Below, piece by piece: positions 1-5,330 of a stretch of DNA of 8,836 bases; the first letter of the stretch is position 1, and every line of letters starts with the position of its first letter. The position numbers and the translations under genes were made by a program. The notes beneath the pieces are model-generated. The model was given only the letters and a program-made list of their open reading frames with translations, was not told the DNA's origin and made no database searches. Origin of the DNA: Kiritimatiellia bacterium (lineage in GTDB: Bacteria; Verrucomicrobiota; Kiritimatiellia; SLAD01); assembly GCA_007127595.1 (NCBI GenBank), contig SKZA01000265.1, positions 1-8,836 on the forward strand. The letters run 5' to 3'.

Positions 1-356
1 ACGGCGCGCGCCGCGCCGCCGGCAATAACGCCCGTACCTTCGGAGGCGGGCTTCAATAACACTTGCGCCCCCGCGAACTCGCCAATGACTTCATGCGGGA
101 TCGTGCGATCCTTCAGGGTGACCGGCACAAGATTCTTGCGCGCTTGCTCGGTGCCCTTCCGAATGGCGTCGGCCACCTCGTTGGCCTTGCCCAGCGCGTA
201 CCCGACGCGACCTTTCCGGTCGCCGGCCACTACCAACGCGCTGAAACTGAAACGGCGTCCGCCCTTCACCACTTTGGAGCAGCGGTTTACATGCACCACG
301 CGCTCCTCGAGTTCGCCGCCCGCTTCCACATCTTTCCTTTTGTCAAATCCGCTCAT
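1..356 (-). CDS. rpsE: 30S ribosomal protein S5, N-terminal part (3' end outside window)
   Basis: S5 lies on the back of the 30S body, contributes to decoding accuracy and, with S3 and S4, to the mRNA entry site. From the ATG at 356, 118 complete codons are visible out of about 165-175 expected, and the frame stays open to the window edge. After a short acidic start (MSGFDKRKDVEAGGELEERV), the dsRBD-like domain shows VNRCSKVVKGGRRFSFSALV and VAGDRKGRVGYALGKANEVA. The start of the C-terminal domain is seen as IPHEVIGEFAGAQVLLKPAS and EGTGVIAGGAARA. GGGGAGAAGG about 6 nt upstream is the ribosome-binding site. It follows rplR after 25 bp. Confidence 0.97.
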   Translation of the reverse strand, partial: MSGFDKRKDVEAGGELEERVVHVNRCSKVVKGGRRFSFSALVVAGDRKGRVGYALGKANEVADAIRKGTEQARKNLVPVTLKDRTIPHEVIGEFAGAQVLLKPASEGTGVIAGGAARA

Positions 357-381
357 ACCAATCCTTCTCCCCGCCGTGCGG

Positions 382-744
382 TTAGAACTTCAGCCCTTCT
401 TCCCGCGCGGCATCGGCCAACGCGCGAATACGCCCGCCGTACCGGAATCCGCCCCGATCGAACACCACCTCGGTGATGCCTTTCTCTTTTGCCGCCTGCG
501 CCGCCAGCCGTCCGATCTCCTGCGCACGATCCGCGCCACGGCCACGCACGGTTCCCGGCGCGGACTTCCCCGCAGTGGAAACCGCCGACAACGTCTGCTC
601 GGCGACATCGTCGACAAACTGTACATAGATATGCTGGTTCGACACAAAGACGCTCATGCGCGGGCGTTCCGCGGTACCCACAACCTTCTTCCGCACGCGC
701 GCGTGTCTGCGCTTCCGATAATCCGCTTTTGATTCGACCTTCAT
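382..744 (-). CDS. rplR: 50S ribosomal protein L18
   Basis: L18 binds 5S rRNA together with L5 and anchors it in the central protuberance. The product is 120 residues, normal. The basic N-terminal part KADYRKRRHARVRKKVVGTA binds RNA, followed by ERPRMSVFVSNQHIYVQFVD. The core continues with ADRAQEIGRLAAQAAKEKGI and ends with TEVVFDRGGFRYGGRIRALA and REEGLKF, the typical C-terminus. It begins 5 bp after rplF and ends 25 bp before rpsE. Confidence 0.98.
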   Translation of the reverse strand: MKVESKADYRKRRHARVRKKVVGTAERPRMSVFVSNQHIYVQFVDDVAEQTLSAVSTAGKSAPGTVRGRGADRAQEIGRLAAQAAKEKGITEVVFDRGGFRYGGRIRALADAAREEGLKF

Positions 745-749
745 AATGT

Positions 750-1286
750 TTACGCCACTGTCTTACCGGCCTTGCGCCGCACATATTCATCCGTATAGCG
801 GATGCCTTTGCCCTTGTAGGGTTCCGCCGGATAGAACGAGCGAATGTGAGCGGCCACCTGGCCGACGGCCTGCTTGTTTATGCCCGTGACGGAAATCTTC
901 GTACTGTCCGCCACCTCGACCTTCACGCCTTCCGGCACGGTGTACTCCACCGGATGCGAGAACCCGAGCGACATGGTCAGCTTCTGTCCCTGTATCTGAG
1001 CGCGGAATCCGACGCCTTGGATTTCCAATTCCTTCTTAAATTCTTCTTTCACACCCTTGACCATATTCGCGATCAGGTTGCGCGCGGTCCCGTGCATGGA
1101 CCGTGCGAACTTGTCTTCCTGTGTGCGCGCCACGGTCAAACTGCCGTCTTTTACTTCCACGCGGACGACCGGCGGAAAGTCCCATTGCTGTTCGCCTTTG
1201 GGCCCTTTCACCGAAACGTGGCCGCCCTCAACGGCGACCGTCACATCGGACGGAATCTCAACCGGTTGTAGTCCTACTCTCGACAT
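750..1286 (-). CDS. rplF: 50S ribosomal protein L6
   Basis: L6 binds 23S rRNA near the sarcin-ricin loop and the base of the L7/L12 stalk, where elongation factors act. The product is 178 residues with two repeated domains. The first is seen in VGLQPVEIPSDVTVAVEGGH and VSVKGPKGEQQWDF, the second in YKKELEIQGVGFRA-like sequence (FKKELEIQGVGFRAQIQGQK) and LTMSLGFSHPVEYTVPEGVK. The C-terminal signature is YPAEPYKGKGIRYTDEYVRR then KAGK. AGGTGGAG precedes the ATG. It is 13 bp after rpsH and 5 bp before rplR. Confidence 0.98.
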   Translation of the reverse strand: MSRVGLQPVEIPSDVTVAVEGGHVSVKGPKGEQQWDFPPVVRVEVKDGSLTVARTQEDKFARSMHGTARNLIANMVKGVKEEFKKELEIQGVGFRAQIQGQKLTMSLGFSHPVEYTVPEGVKVEVADSTKISVTGINKQAVGQVAAHIRSFYPAEPYKGKGIRYTDEYVRRKAGKTVA

Positions 1287-1299
1287 CGTTCACTCCACC

Positions 1300-1698
1300 T
1301 TACCAAATGTAACACAGCACTTCGCCGCCGATCTTGTTCTTGCGCGCCTCGGCGTCCGTCATGATGCCCGACGAGGTGGTCAGGATCGCAATACCGATTC
1401 CGCCCAACACACGAGGCAATTTCGCGCCGCCGGTGTACCGGCGCAGACTCGGTCGACTGATACGGCGCAGGCCCTGAATGCCCTTTTCGCCGTTCGGACC
1501 GTATTTCAGGTACAGCCGCAGCGTCCGCTTTCCAGCGCCGCCTTCCGTCGTGTAGTCGCGAATATAGCCTTCGCGCTTCAGAATACGCGCGATTTCACTC
1601 TTCATCTTGGAGTGCGGCATTTCGACCATTTCCAATTCTGCGCCGTGCGCATTGCGCACCCGCGTCAACATGTCCGCTATGGGATCTGACAAACTCAT
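1300..1698 (-). CDS. rpsH: 30S ribosomal protein S8
   Basis: S8 binds the central domain of 16S rRNA early in assembly, and in E. coli it represses the spc operon by binding the rplE start region. The product is 132 residues. It starts MSLSDPIADMLTRVRNAHGA and ends with the family signature GIAILTTSSGIMTDAEARKN then KIGGEVLCYIW. The frame is open further upstream to about 1827, but that part overlaps rpsN and has no family match. The ATG at 1698, with AGGAAG a few bases upstream, is the start. It lies 20 bp after rpsN and 13 bp before rplF. I did not find an obvious S8-site mimic by eye. Confidence 0.98.
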   Translation of the reverse strand: MSLSDPIADMLTRVRNAHGAELEMVEMPHSKMKSEIARILKREGYIRDYTTEGGAGKRTLRLYLKYGPNGEKGIQGLRRISRPSLRRYTGGAKLPRVLGGIGIAILTTSSGIMTDAEARKNKIGGEVLCYIW

Positions 1699-1718
1699 AC
1701 GCTTCCTGTTCCGGTCAG

Positions 1719-1904
1719 TTACCAGCTCGCCTTTGTCACACCGGGGATCTTGCCCTCGGACGCCAACTCCCGGAAACAGATCCGACAGATCTGAAACTTC
1801 CGGATGTACCCGCGCGCACGTCCACAACGACGACAGCGGCTGTACGTCCGCGCGCTGAACTTCGGCGTTCGGCTCGCTTTTGCAATCAATGATTTCTTAG
1901 CCAA
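1719..1904 (-). CDS. rpsN: 30S ribosomal protein S14, zinc-binding short form (TTG start)
   Basis: S14 binds the 3' domain of 16S rRNA late in 30S assembly. The 61-residue product is the short, zinc-binding (C+) form rather than the longer zinc-free form of E. coli. Four cysteines are seen as two CxxC pairs, C24-C27 (CRRC) and C40-C43 (CRIC), which should bind one zinc. The N-terminus MAKKSLIAKASRTPKFSART and the end CFRELASEGKIPGVTKASW match this type. Translation starts at TTG behind GGAAAGGA. It lies between rplE and rpsH, the normal place. A zinc-free backup copy elsewhere in the genome is possible in such bacteria but cannot be seen here. Confidence 0.97.
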   Translation of the reverse strand: MAKKSLIAKASRTPKFSARTYSRCRRCGRARGYIRKFQICRICFRELASEGKIPGVTKASW

Positions 1905-1912
1905 GGCTCGTG

Positions 1913-1920
1913 TCCTTTCC
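1913..1920 (-). promoter_or_regulatory. Ribosome-binding site deciding the TTG start of rpsN
   Basis: GGAAAGGA lies 8 nt before TTG at 1904. It supports the non-ATG start, which also gives the exact family N-terminus. Confidence 0.7.
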
Positions 1921-1930
1921 TCTCTCTCCG

Positions 1931-2470
1931 TTATGACGCGAACGGCATGCCCAGTTGCTTCAACAGGTCCCGCGCTTCCGCGTCCGTTTCGGCCGTCGTA
2001 ACGATCGTAATATCCATCCCCTGCACCTTCTTGACATTGTCCGGGTTGACTTCGGGGAAAATGGTCTGTTCGCGCAAGCCGAGCGTATAGTTGCCCCGAC
2101 CGTCGAAGGCCTTGGCCGACACGCCGCGGAAATCGCGAATACGCGGCAACGCCACGTTGATCAAGCGATCCAAAAATTCGTACATGCGCGCGCCGCGCAG
2201 GGTCACCTTCGCGCCGATCGGCATGCCTTCGCGCAATCCGAAATTCGAGATGCTCAGCCGCGCCTTCGTCGTGACCGGGCGCTGACCCGAGATACGGCCC
2301 AGGTCATCGGTGACCGCTTTCAAGGCGTCCTTGTCCACCTTGGTGTTCACGCTCATGTTGATGATCACCTTCGTCAGACGCGGAATCTGCATGGGATTCT
2401 TGTACCCGTGCGCATCACGCAACGCCGGCGCCACCGTCTTTTGATACTTCTCTTTTAACGTCGGGATCAT
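1931..2470 (-). CDS. rplE: 50S ribosomal protein L5
   Basis: L5 binds 5S rRNA and, with L18, brings it into the central protuberance of the 50S subunit. The product is 179 residues, normal. It starts MIPTLKEKYQKTVAPALRDA and has NPMQIPRLTKVIINMSVNTK, the family signature near residue 30. GQRPVTTKARLSISNFGLRE, RGARMYEFLDRLINVALPRI and NYTLGLREQTIFPEVNPDNV follow. It begins 6 bp after rplX and ends 26 bp before rpsN. Confidence 0.98.
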   Translation of the reverse strand: MIPTLKEKYQKTVAPALRDAHGYKNPMQIPRLTKVIINMSVNTKVDKDALKAVTDDLGRISGQRPVTTKARLSISNFGLREGMPIGAKVTLRGARMYEFLDRLINVALPRIRDFRGVSAKAFDGRGNYTLGLREQTIFPEVNPDNVKKVQGMDITIVTTAETDAEARDLLKQLGMPFAS

Positions 2471-2476
2471 GGTCTC

Positions 2477-2779
2477 TTACGATGCCTTTTCCGCTTTGGC
2501 CGTGCTCTTCGTCGTCTTTGCGTCGGCCTTCTTCAAATTCGATACGTGGATCGGCGCTTCCTTCTCCGCAATGCCGCCCTGCGGATTGTCCTGGGTCTTG
2601 CGCATGTGCTTCTTCACGTAATTGAACCCTTCGACAATCGCCGTGGCGTCCTTCGGGATCACCTGCAACACCTTGCCGGTCTTGCCGCCCGCGTCTTCAC
2701 CGCTGATTGCGACGACCATATCGCCCTTCTTAATGTGCATGTTGCGGCGACGCGACTTGTTCTTCCTTTTCAACTTCAT
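2477..2779 (-). CDS. rplX: 50S ribosomal protein L24
   Basis: L24 is an assembly-initiating 23S rRNA-binding protein with a KOW domain. The product is 100 residues. The KOW core is at about residues 14-48: MHIKKGDMVVAISGEDAGGK and TGKVLQVIPKDATAIVEGFN, then VKKHMRKTQDNPQGGIAEKE. The ATG at 2779 adds a basic stretch KLKRKNKSRRRN before the usual start, Met14 at 2740. It is preferred because GAGGTGA lies 6 nt upstream, while Met14 has no comparable site. The SGEDAGGKTGKV loop is one residue longer than the common GKDKGKTGKV form. The C-terminus is a low-complexity Lys/Ala/Thr tail (KADAKTTKSTAKAEKAS). Confidence 0.96.
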   Translation of the reverse strand: MKLKRKNKSRRRNMHIKKGDMVVAISGEDAGGKTGKVLQVIPKDATAIVEGFNYVKKHMRKTQDNPQGGIAEKEAPIHVSNLKKADAKTTKSTAKAEKAS

Positions 2780-2780
2780 C

Positions 2781-3146
2781 TTAAATCACCTCGGGCGCCA
2801 ACGATACGATCTTCATATAGTTCTTATCGCGCAGTTCGCGCGCCACCGGACCGAATATACGACTGCCGCGCGGATTCATCTGGTCATCCACAATCACCGC
2901 GGCGTTGTGATCGAACCGCAGAATACTGCCGTCGCTGCGCCGAATGGCGTCGCGCGTCCGCACGATCAGCGCGCGATGCACTTCGCCCTTCTTCACCATG
3001 CCGCGCGGTTGCGCTTCCTTGACGGATACCTTAATCACATCGCCGACATGCGCGTACCGCTTGCGCTGGCCCAGCACGCGGATGCATTGCAGGGACTGTG
3101 CGCCCGTGTTGTCGGCCACATCTAGTTTGGATTGCATCTGAATCAT
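2781..3146 (-). CDS. rplN: 50S ribosomal protein L14
   Basis: L14 binds 23S rRNA at the subunit interface, forms a bridge to 16S rRNA helix 14, and in many bacteria is the target of the silencing factor RsfS. The product is 121 residues, normal. It starts MIQMQSKLDVADNTGAQSLQ and has VKKGEVHRALIVRTRDAIRR, then DGSILRFDHNAAVIVDD and PRGSRIFGPVARELRDKNYM, the conserved C-terminal stretch. The TAA is one base before the rplX ATG, and the rplX ribosome-binding site lies inside the rplN end. Confidence 0.98.
   Translation of the reverse strand: MIQMQSKLDVADNTGAQSLQCIRVLGQRKRYAHVGDVIKVSVKEAQPRGMVKKGEVHRALIVRTRDAIRRSDGSILRFDHNAAVIVDDQMNPRGSRIFGPVARELRDKNYMKIVSLAPEVI
2786..2792 (-). promoter_or_regulatory. 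Ribosome-binding site of rplX, inside rplN
   Basis: GAGGTGA lies 6 nt before the ATG at 2779, within the last codons of rplN. It supports the longer rplX start rather than the internal Met at 2740. Confidence 0.75.
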
Positions 3147-3168
3147 ACGTTCACATTCCCCGGACGCC

Positions 3169-3444
3169 CTACGATTCGGCGCGCTTGATGATTTCCACGA
3201 GGCGCCAATGTTTCAGCTTGCTCAAGGGCCGGGTCTCCATGATCCGGACCCGATCGCCCACCTTCGCCTCGCTCTTTTCGTCATGCGCGTGCAATCGTTT
3301 GGCTTTCTTGATCTCTTTACCGTACAACGGGTGACGGATACGGCGCTCCACCAGCACCACGATGGTCTTGTCCATGCTCGTGCTCACCACGCGCCCGTCA
3401 CGCTGTTTACGCAATCGTCGATTTGTTTCAACCGTAGTTGCCAT
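3169..3444 (-). CDS. rpsQ: 30S ribosomal protein S17
   Basis: S17 is a primary 16S rRNA-binding protein with an OB fold that organises the 5' domain of the small subunit. The product is 91 residues. The OB core is visible as KQRDGRVVSTSMDKTIVVLV, ERRIRHPLYGKEIKKAKRLH and AHDEKSEAKVGDRVRIMETR, followed by PLSKLKHWRLVEII, which are all standard. It starts in the one-base overlap with rpmC and ends 22 bp before rplN. Nothing is unusual in length or motif. Confidence 0.98.
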   Translation of the reverse strand: MATTVETNRRLRKQRDGRVVSTSMDKTIVVLVERRIRHPLYGKEIKKAKRLHAHDEKSEAKVGDRVRIMETRPLSKLKHWRLVEIIKRAES

Positions 3445-3644
3445 TACGCTTTCGCCTCTTTCCTTCGCTCGTTCTGAACCGTCAGCATCCGCGCCAGCGT
3501 CCGGCGCAACTCGCGAAGGCGCGAAGGCTTTTCCAACTGTCCCGTCGCCTGCTGCACGCGCAGGTTGAACAGCTCCTTCGAAGCTTCCTCGTACTGATGC
3601 CGCAATTCTTCCGGCGTCAAATCTCTGATTTCCCTGGTCTTCAT
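3444..3644 (-). CDS. rpmC: 50S ribosomal protein L29
   Basis: L29 is a small helical protein at the exit-tunnel rim next to L23, part of the docking area for factors that receive nascent chains. The product is 66 residues. It starts MKTREIRDLTPEELRHQYEE and contains ELFNLRVQQATGQLEKPSRL followed by RELRRTLARMLTV, the usual two-helix pattern with the conserved FNLR stretch. Its TAA overlaps the rpsQ ATG by one base (TAATG), which suggests translational coupling. Confidence 0.97.
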   Translation of the reverse strand: MKTREIRDLTPEELRHQYEEASKELFNLRVQQATGQLEKPSRLRELRRTLARMLTVQNERRKEAKA

Positions 3645-3665
3645 GATAGCTTGCGTTCCCGCTCT

Positions 3666-4079
3666 TTAATGCTGCCGCTGCACAAAGCGCGTGCGGATCG
3701 GCAGCTTCGACGCCGCCAACTTCATCGCTTCCCGCGCAATCGGTTCGGAGACGCCGTCCATTTCAAACAGCATGCGTCCCGGCCGCACGACGGCCACCCA
3801 ACCTTCGACGCCGCCCTTGCCTTTGCCCATACGCACCTCAAGGGGCTTCTTCGTGTAGGGCTTGTCCGGGAAGATACGGATCCAGAGCTTGCCTTTACGT
3901 TTCATCGCACGGTTGATGGCCACGCGACACGCTTCAATCTGAATGTTCGTGATCCAGGCGCGGCCGAGCGACTGCAATCCGTACTCGCCGAACGCCATAG
4001 AATTCCCGCGGTTCGCCACGCCCTTGCGGCTCCCGCGCTGCACCTTGCGGTGCTTTACTCTTTTGGGCATCAACGGCAT
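3666..4079 (-). CDS. rplP: 50S ribosomal protein L16
   Basis: L16 sits near the A site of the 50S subunit and helps position the tRNA elbow. The product is 137 residues, normal for the family. It begins MPLMPKRVKHRKVQRGSRKG, with the ATG at 4079 followed by a second Met at codon 4. The first is preferred because AAGGTGG lies about 10 nt upstream. Further family stretches are FGEYGLQSLGRAWITNIQIE, ACRVAINRAMKRKGKLWIRI and MGKGKGGVEGWVAVVRPGRM. It ends 21 bp before rpmC, within the tight block. Confidence 0.98.
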   Translation of the reverse strand: MPLMPKRVKHRKVQRGSRKGVANRGNSMAFGEYGLQSLGRAWITNIQIEACRVAINRAMKRKGKLWIRIFPDKPYTKKPLEVRMGKGKGGVEGWVAVVRPGRMLFEMDGVSEPIAREAMKLAASKLPIRTRFVQRQH

Positions 4080-4099
4080 ATCTGTTCCACCTTATCCGT

Positions 4100-4732
4100 T
4101 CAGGCCGCCGCTTCCGGCTTCCTGCAAATCCACACTTTTACCCCGATCTTCCCGGCCATCGTCCGGGCTTCGGCAAAACCATACTCCACATTCGCACGCA
4201 GGGTGTGCAGCGGCACTTTCCCTTGCTTGTATTCCTCGCGACGCGCCAACTCTGCGCCGCCCAACCGACCGGCCACGCCGACCTTGATCCCGTCGGCGCC
4301 CAGCTCCATGGCCACCTGCATGGCGCGCTTCATCGCGCGGCGAAACGATACTCGGCGTTCCAACTGACTGGCAATGCCTTCCGCCACCAACTGCGCATTC
4401 ACATCCGCGTTCTTCACTTCGCGAATCTCGATATAAATCTCCCGCTTGGTCTTCGCGGCAATCTGCTCGCGCAACCGTTCCAGATCGGCGCCCTTACGCC
4501 CGATGACGATACCCGGCCGCGCCGTATGCAACGTGACCCGCACCCGATTGGCATAGCGCTCGATCGTGATATCCGCGATGGCGCCGTCCTTCAACTGCTT
4601 CTTGATCATGTCCCGGATCAGTTGATCCTCCTGCAGCAGGCCGCCGAACGCCTTCTTGTCGGCAAACCAGCGCGAGCGCCAATTCTTTGTGACGCTTACC
4701 CGCAAACCAATCGGATTTACTTTCTGGCCCAA
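4100..4732 (-). CDS. rpsC: 30S ribosomal protein S3 (TTG start)
   Basis: S3 binds the 30S head and forms part of the mRNA entry channel, where it helps unwind mRNA. The product is 210 residues. It begins MGQKVNPIGLRVSVTKNWRS, exactly the family N-terminus. The KH domain has RPGIVIGRKGADLERLREQI, with the GxxG loop GRKG at residues 78-81. The C-terminal domain carries QLERRVSFRRAMKRAMQVAM and GADGIKVGVAGRLGGAELAR, the conserved signature, then a short alanine end. The start codon is TTG, not ATG. It is accepted because the family start falls exactly there behind a strong GGAAGGAG site. It is packed between rplV (15 bp) and rplP (20 bp). Confidence 0.98.
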   Translation of the reverse strand: MGQKVNPIGLRVSVTKNWRSRWFADKKAFGGLLQEDQLIRDMIKKQLKDGAIADITIERYANRVRVTLHTARPGIVIGRKGADLERLREQIAAKTKREIYIEIREVKNADVNAQLVAEGIASQLERRVSFRRAMKRAMQVAMELGADGIKVGVAGRLGGAELARREEYKQGKVPLHTLRANVEYGFAEARTMAGKIGVKVWICRKPEAAA

Positions 4733-4739
4733 ACCGTTG

Positions 4740-4747
4740 CTCCTTCC
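4740..4747 (-). promoter_or_regulatory. Strong ribosome-binding site deciding the TTG start of rpsC
   Basis: GGAAGGAG directly abuts the rplV stop codon and sits 7 nt before TTG at 4732. The good match and spacing support the unusual start codon. Confidence 0.8.
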
Positions 4748-5110
4748 TTATGCCGCCCGTCGTTTCGCGCGCGACGGCTTCACGTCCGTCAGCGTGATGG
4801 AAATATGACTCGTCTTCTTCTGTATGGGTTTCGCCGAACCGCGCGCCGCCGGCTGATAACGCCGAATGATCGGGCCGCCGTCCACGACCGCCTTCTTCAC
4901 ATAAAGGTCTTCGACCGACAGCTCGGCGTTGTTCTCCGCGTTGGCGATCGCCGACTTCAGCGTCTTGCCAAGGACAAACGCGCCTTTCCGCTTGTTGAAC
5001 TCCGTAATGCGCAAGGCTTCCTCGACGGATTTGCCCTGAATGGCCCGGCACAAATCCCGCACCTTCGTCGGCGAAATTCGCACAAATCTAGCTGTAGCTC
5101 TCACGTCCAT
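4748..5110 (-). CDS. rplV: 50S ribosomal protein L22
   Basis: L22 contacts all 23S rRNA domains, and its beta-hairpin lines the exit tunnel opposite L4, where changes are known to affect macrolide response. With the ATG at 5110 the product is 120 residues. It starts MDVRATARFVRISPTKVRDL, which is the usual L22 N-terminus. The hairpin is at about residues 75-105, with KKAVVDGGPIIRRYQPAARG followed by SAKPIQKKTSHISITL. The frame is open up to a GTG at 5179, but those extra 23 residues have no family counterpart and no better ribosome-binding site. The end is basic (SRAKRRAA). It is preceded by the 220-bp spacer and followed 15 bp later by rpsC, so it may be the first gene of an internal transcript. 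Confidence 0.97.
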   Translation of the reverse strand: MDVRATARFVRISPTKVRDLCRAIQGKSVEEALRITEFNKRKGAFVLGKTLKSAIANAENNAELSVEDLYVKKAVVDGGPIIRRYQPAARGSAKPIQKKTSHISITLTDVKPSRAKRRAA

Positions 5111-5121
5111 AATGCACACAT

Positions 5122-5126
5122 TCCCT
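5122..5126 (-). promoter_or_regulatory. Ribosome-binding site of rplV, fixes the start
   Basis: AGGGA lies 11 nt before the ATG at 5110 and supports that start over the in-frame GTG at 5179. CACA and TGTG flank the GGGAA, so the site could sit in the loop of a 4-bp hairpin. That detail is weak. Confidence 0.5.
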
Positions 5127-5178
5127 GTGGCGACCGGCGCGCAGAAAGACCGCACCCACGCTCGTCGTACTGGAATCA

Positions 5179-5195
5179 CCGGGCGAAATCGCCGG
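5179..5195 (-). promoter_or_regulatory. Second, smaller hairpin in the rplV leader
   Basis: The minus strand reads CCGGCGATTTCGCCCGG. This can fold as a GGCG/CGCC stem around ATTT, or as a longer CCGGCG stem with one bulged C. It follows another short palindrome, CGGTTAAACCG. The stems are short, and in GC-rich sequence such matches can arise by chance. Confidence 0.3.
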
Positions 5196-5213
5196 TTTAA
5201 CCGCTGTGACGTC

Positions 5214-5240
5214 CCGCAGGTCCGGTCGCACCGGCTGCGG
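5214..5240 (-). promoter_or_regulatory. Strong RNA hairpin in the rplV leader
   Basis: In the minus-strand transcript CCGCAG-CCGG pairs with CCGG-AC-CTGCGG: ten base pairs with a 2-nt bulge and a TGCGA loop. It lies about 10 nt after the expected transcription start. No T-run follows, so it is not an ordinary terminator. It may be a protein-binding or stability hairpin; this is inference. Confidence 0.5.
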
Positions 5241-5257
5241 ATACAAGTGAAGCGAGG

Positions 5258-5286
5258 ATATTACGCGCCGCTCACCAATCTGCCAA
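5258..5286 (-). promoter_or_regulatory. Sigma70-type promoter candidate for rplV and downstream genes
   Basis: The minus strand has TTGGCA at 5281-5286 (five of six positions as in TTGACA), a 17-bp spacer, and TAATAT at 5258-5263 (four of six positions as in TATAAT). The spacing is ideal and an AT-rich tract lies directly upstream. Transcription would start near 5250, giving a leader of about 140 nt before the rplV ATG at 5110. It was found by eye and not verified experimentally. Confidence 0.5.
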
Positions 5287-5320
5287 TACTGTTTTTAACA
5301 AAAACCAACAAAAATCTTTC
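5287..5320 (-). promoter_or_regulatory. AT-rich tract, possible UP element
   Basis: On the minus strand a run of T- and A-rich sequence lies directly upstream of the candidate -35 box. It contains GTTTTTGTTAAAAAC at 5291-5305, a perfect 6-bp inverted repeat around GTT. It is strikingly AT-rich for this window. AT-rich DNA in this place is known to bind the RNA polymerase alpha C-terminal domains (UP element) at strong ribosomal promoters. It has no GC-rich stem before a T-run, so a terminator for rpsS is not well supported. Confidence 0.45.
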
Positions 5321-5330
5321 CAACGGGCTC

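Larger units (their letters stand above)
5111..5330 (-). promoter_or_regulatory. 220-bp spacer rpsS-rplV: candidate promoter plus structured leader of rplV
   Basis: This is the longest non-coding stretch in the window and holds no recognisable gene. Read on the minus strand it has three parts. First comes an AT-rich tract just after rpsS. Next is a sigma70-like promoter candidate (5258-5286). Last is a GC-rich segment of about 140 nt with hairpins at 5214-5240 and 5179-5195, ending at the rplV ribosome-binding site. The arrangement is what one would expect of an internal transcription start with a 5' leader. It could serve to boost the distal half of the operon or to host ribosomal-protein feedback. 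Function is inferred. The individual elements are entered separately. Confidence 0.6.

Noticed and set aside
353..790. Minus-strand open frame of 145 codons overlapping rplR
   Set aside because: It is a frame-shifted shadow of rplR and the rplF end with no similarity to known proteins.
1300..1827. Longer S8 starting near 1827
   Set aside because: The extension overlaps rpsN in another frame and has no S8 similarity.
3438..4367. Plus-strand open frame of 309 codons opposite rpmC, rplP and rpsC
   Set aside because: Same reason: fully antisense to conserved genes, with low-complexity Arg/His/Pro/Ala composition and no recognisable domain.
4748..5179. Longer L22 starting at GTG 5179
   Set aside because: The extra 23 residues have no counterpart in L22, while the ATG at 5110 gives the family N-terminus and has an AGGGA site.
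4205..5200. Plus-strand open frame of 331 codons opposite rpsC, rplV and the rpsS-rplV spacer
   Set aside because: It is antisense to two clear ribosomal protein genes, resembles no family I recognise, and is the expected by-product of GC-rich, arginine-rich minus-strand codons.
5090..5246. Possible small gene in the rpsS-rplV spacer (minus strand, TTG at 5246, about 50 codons, overlapping the start of rplV)
   Set aside because: It has no good ribosome-binding site, resembles no known protein, and runs out of frame into rplV. The spacer is better explained as promoter plus leader.
5291..5330. Intrinsic terminator after rpsS
   Set aside because: There are T-runs and a weak A/T hairpin (5291-5305), but no GC-rich stem directly before a T-run. 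The tract fits an AT-rich promoter-upstream element better.
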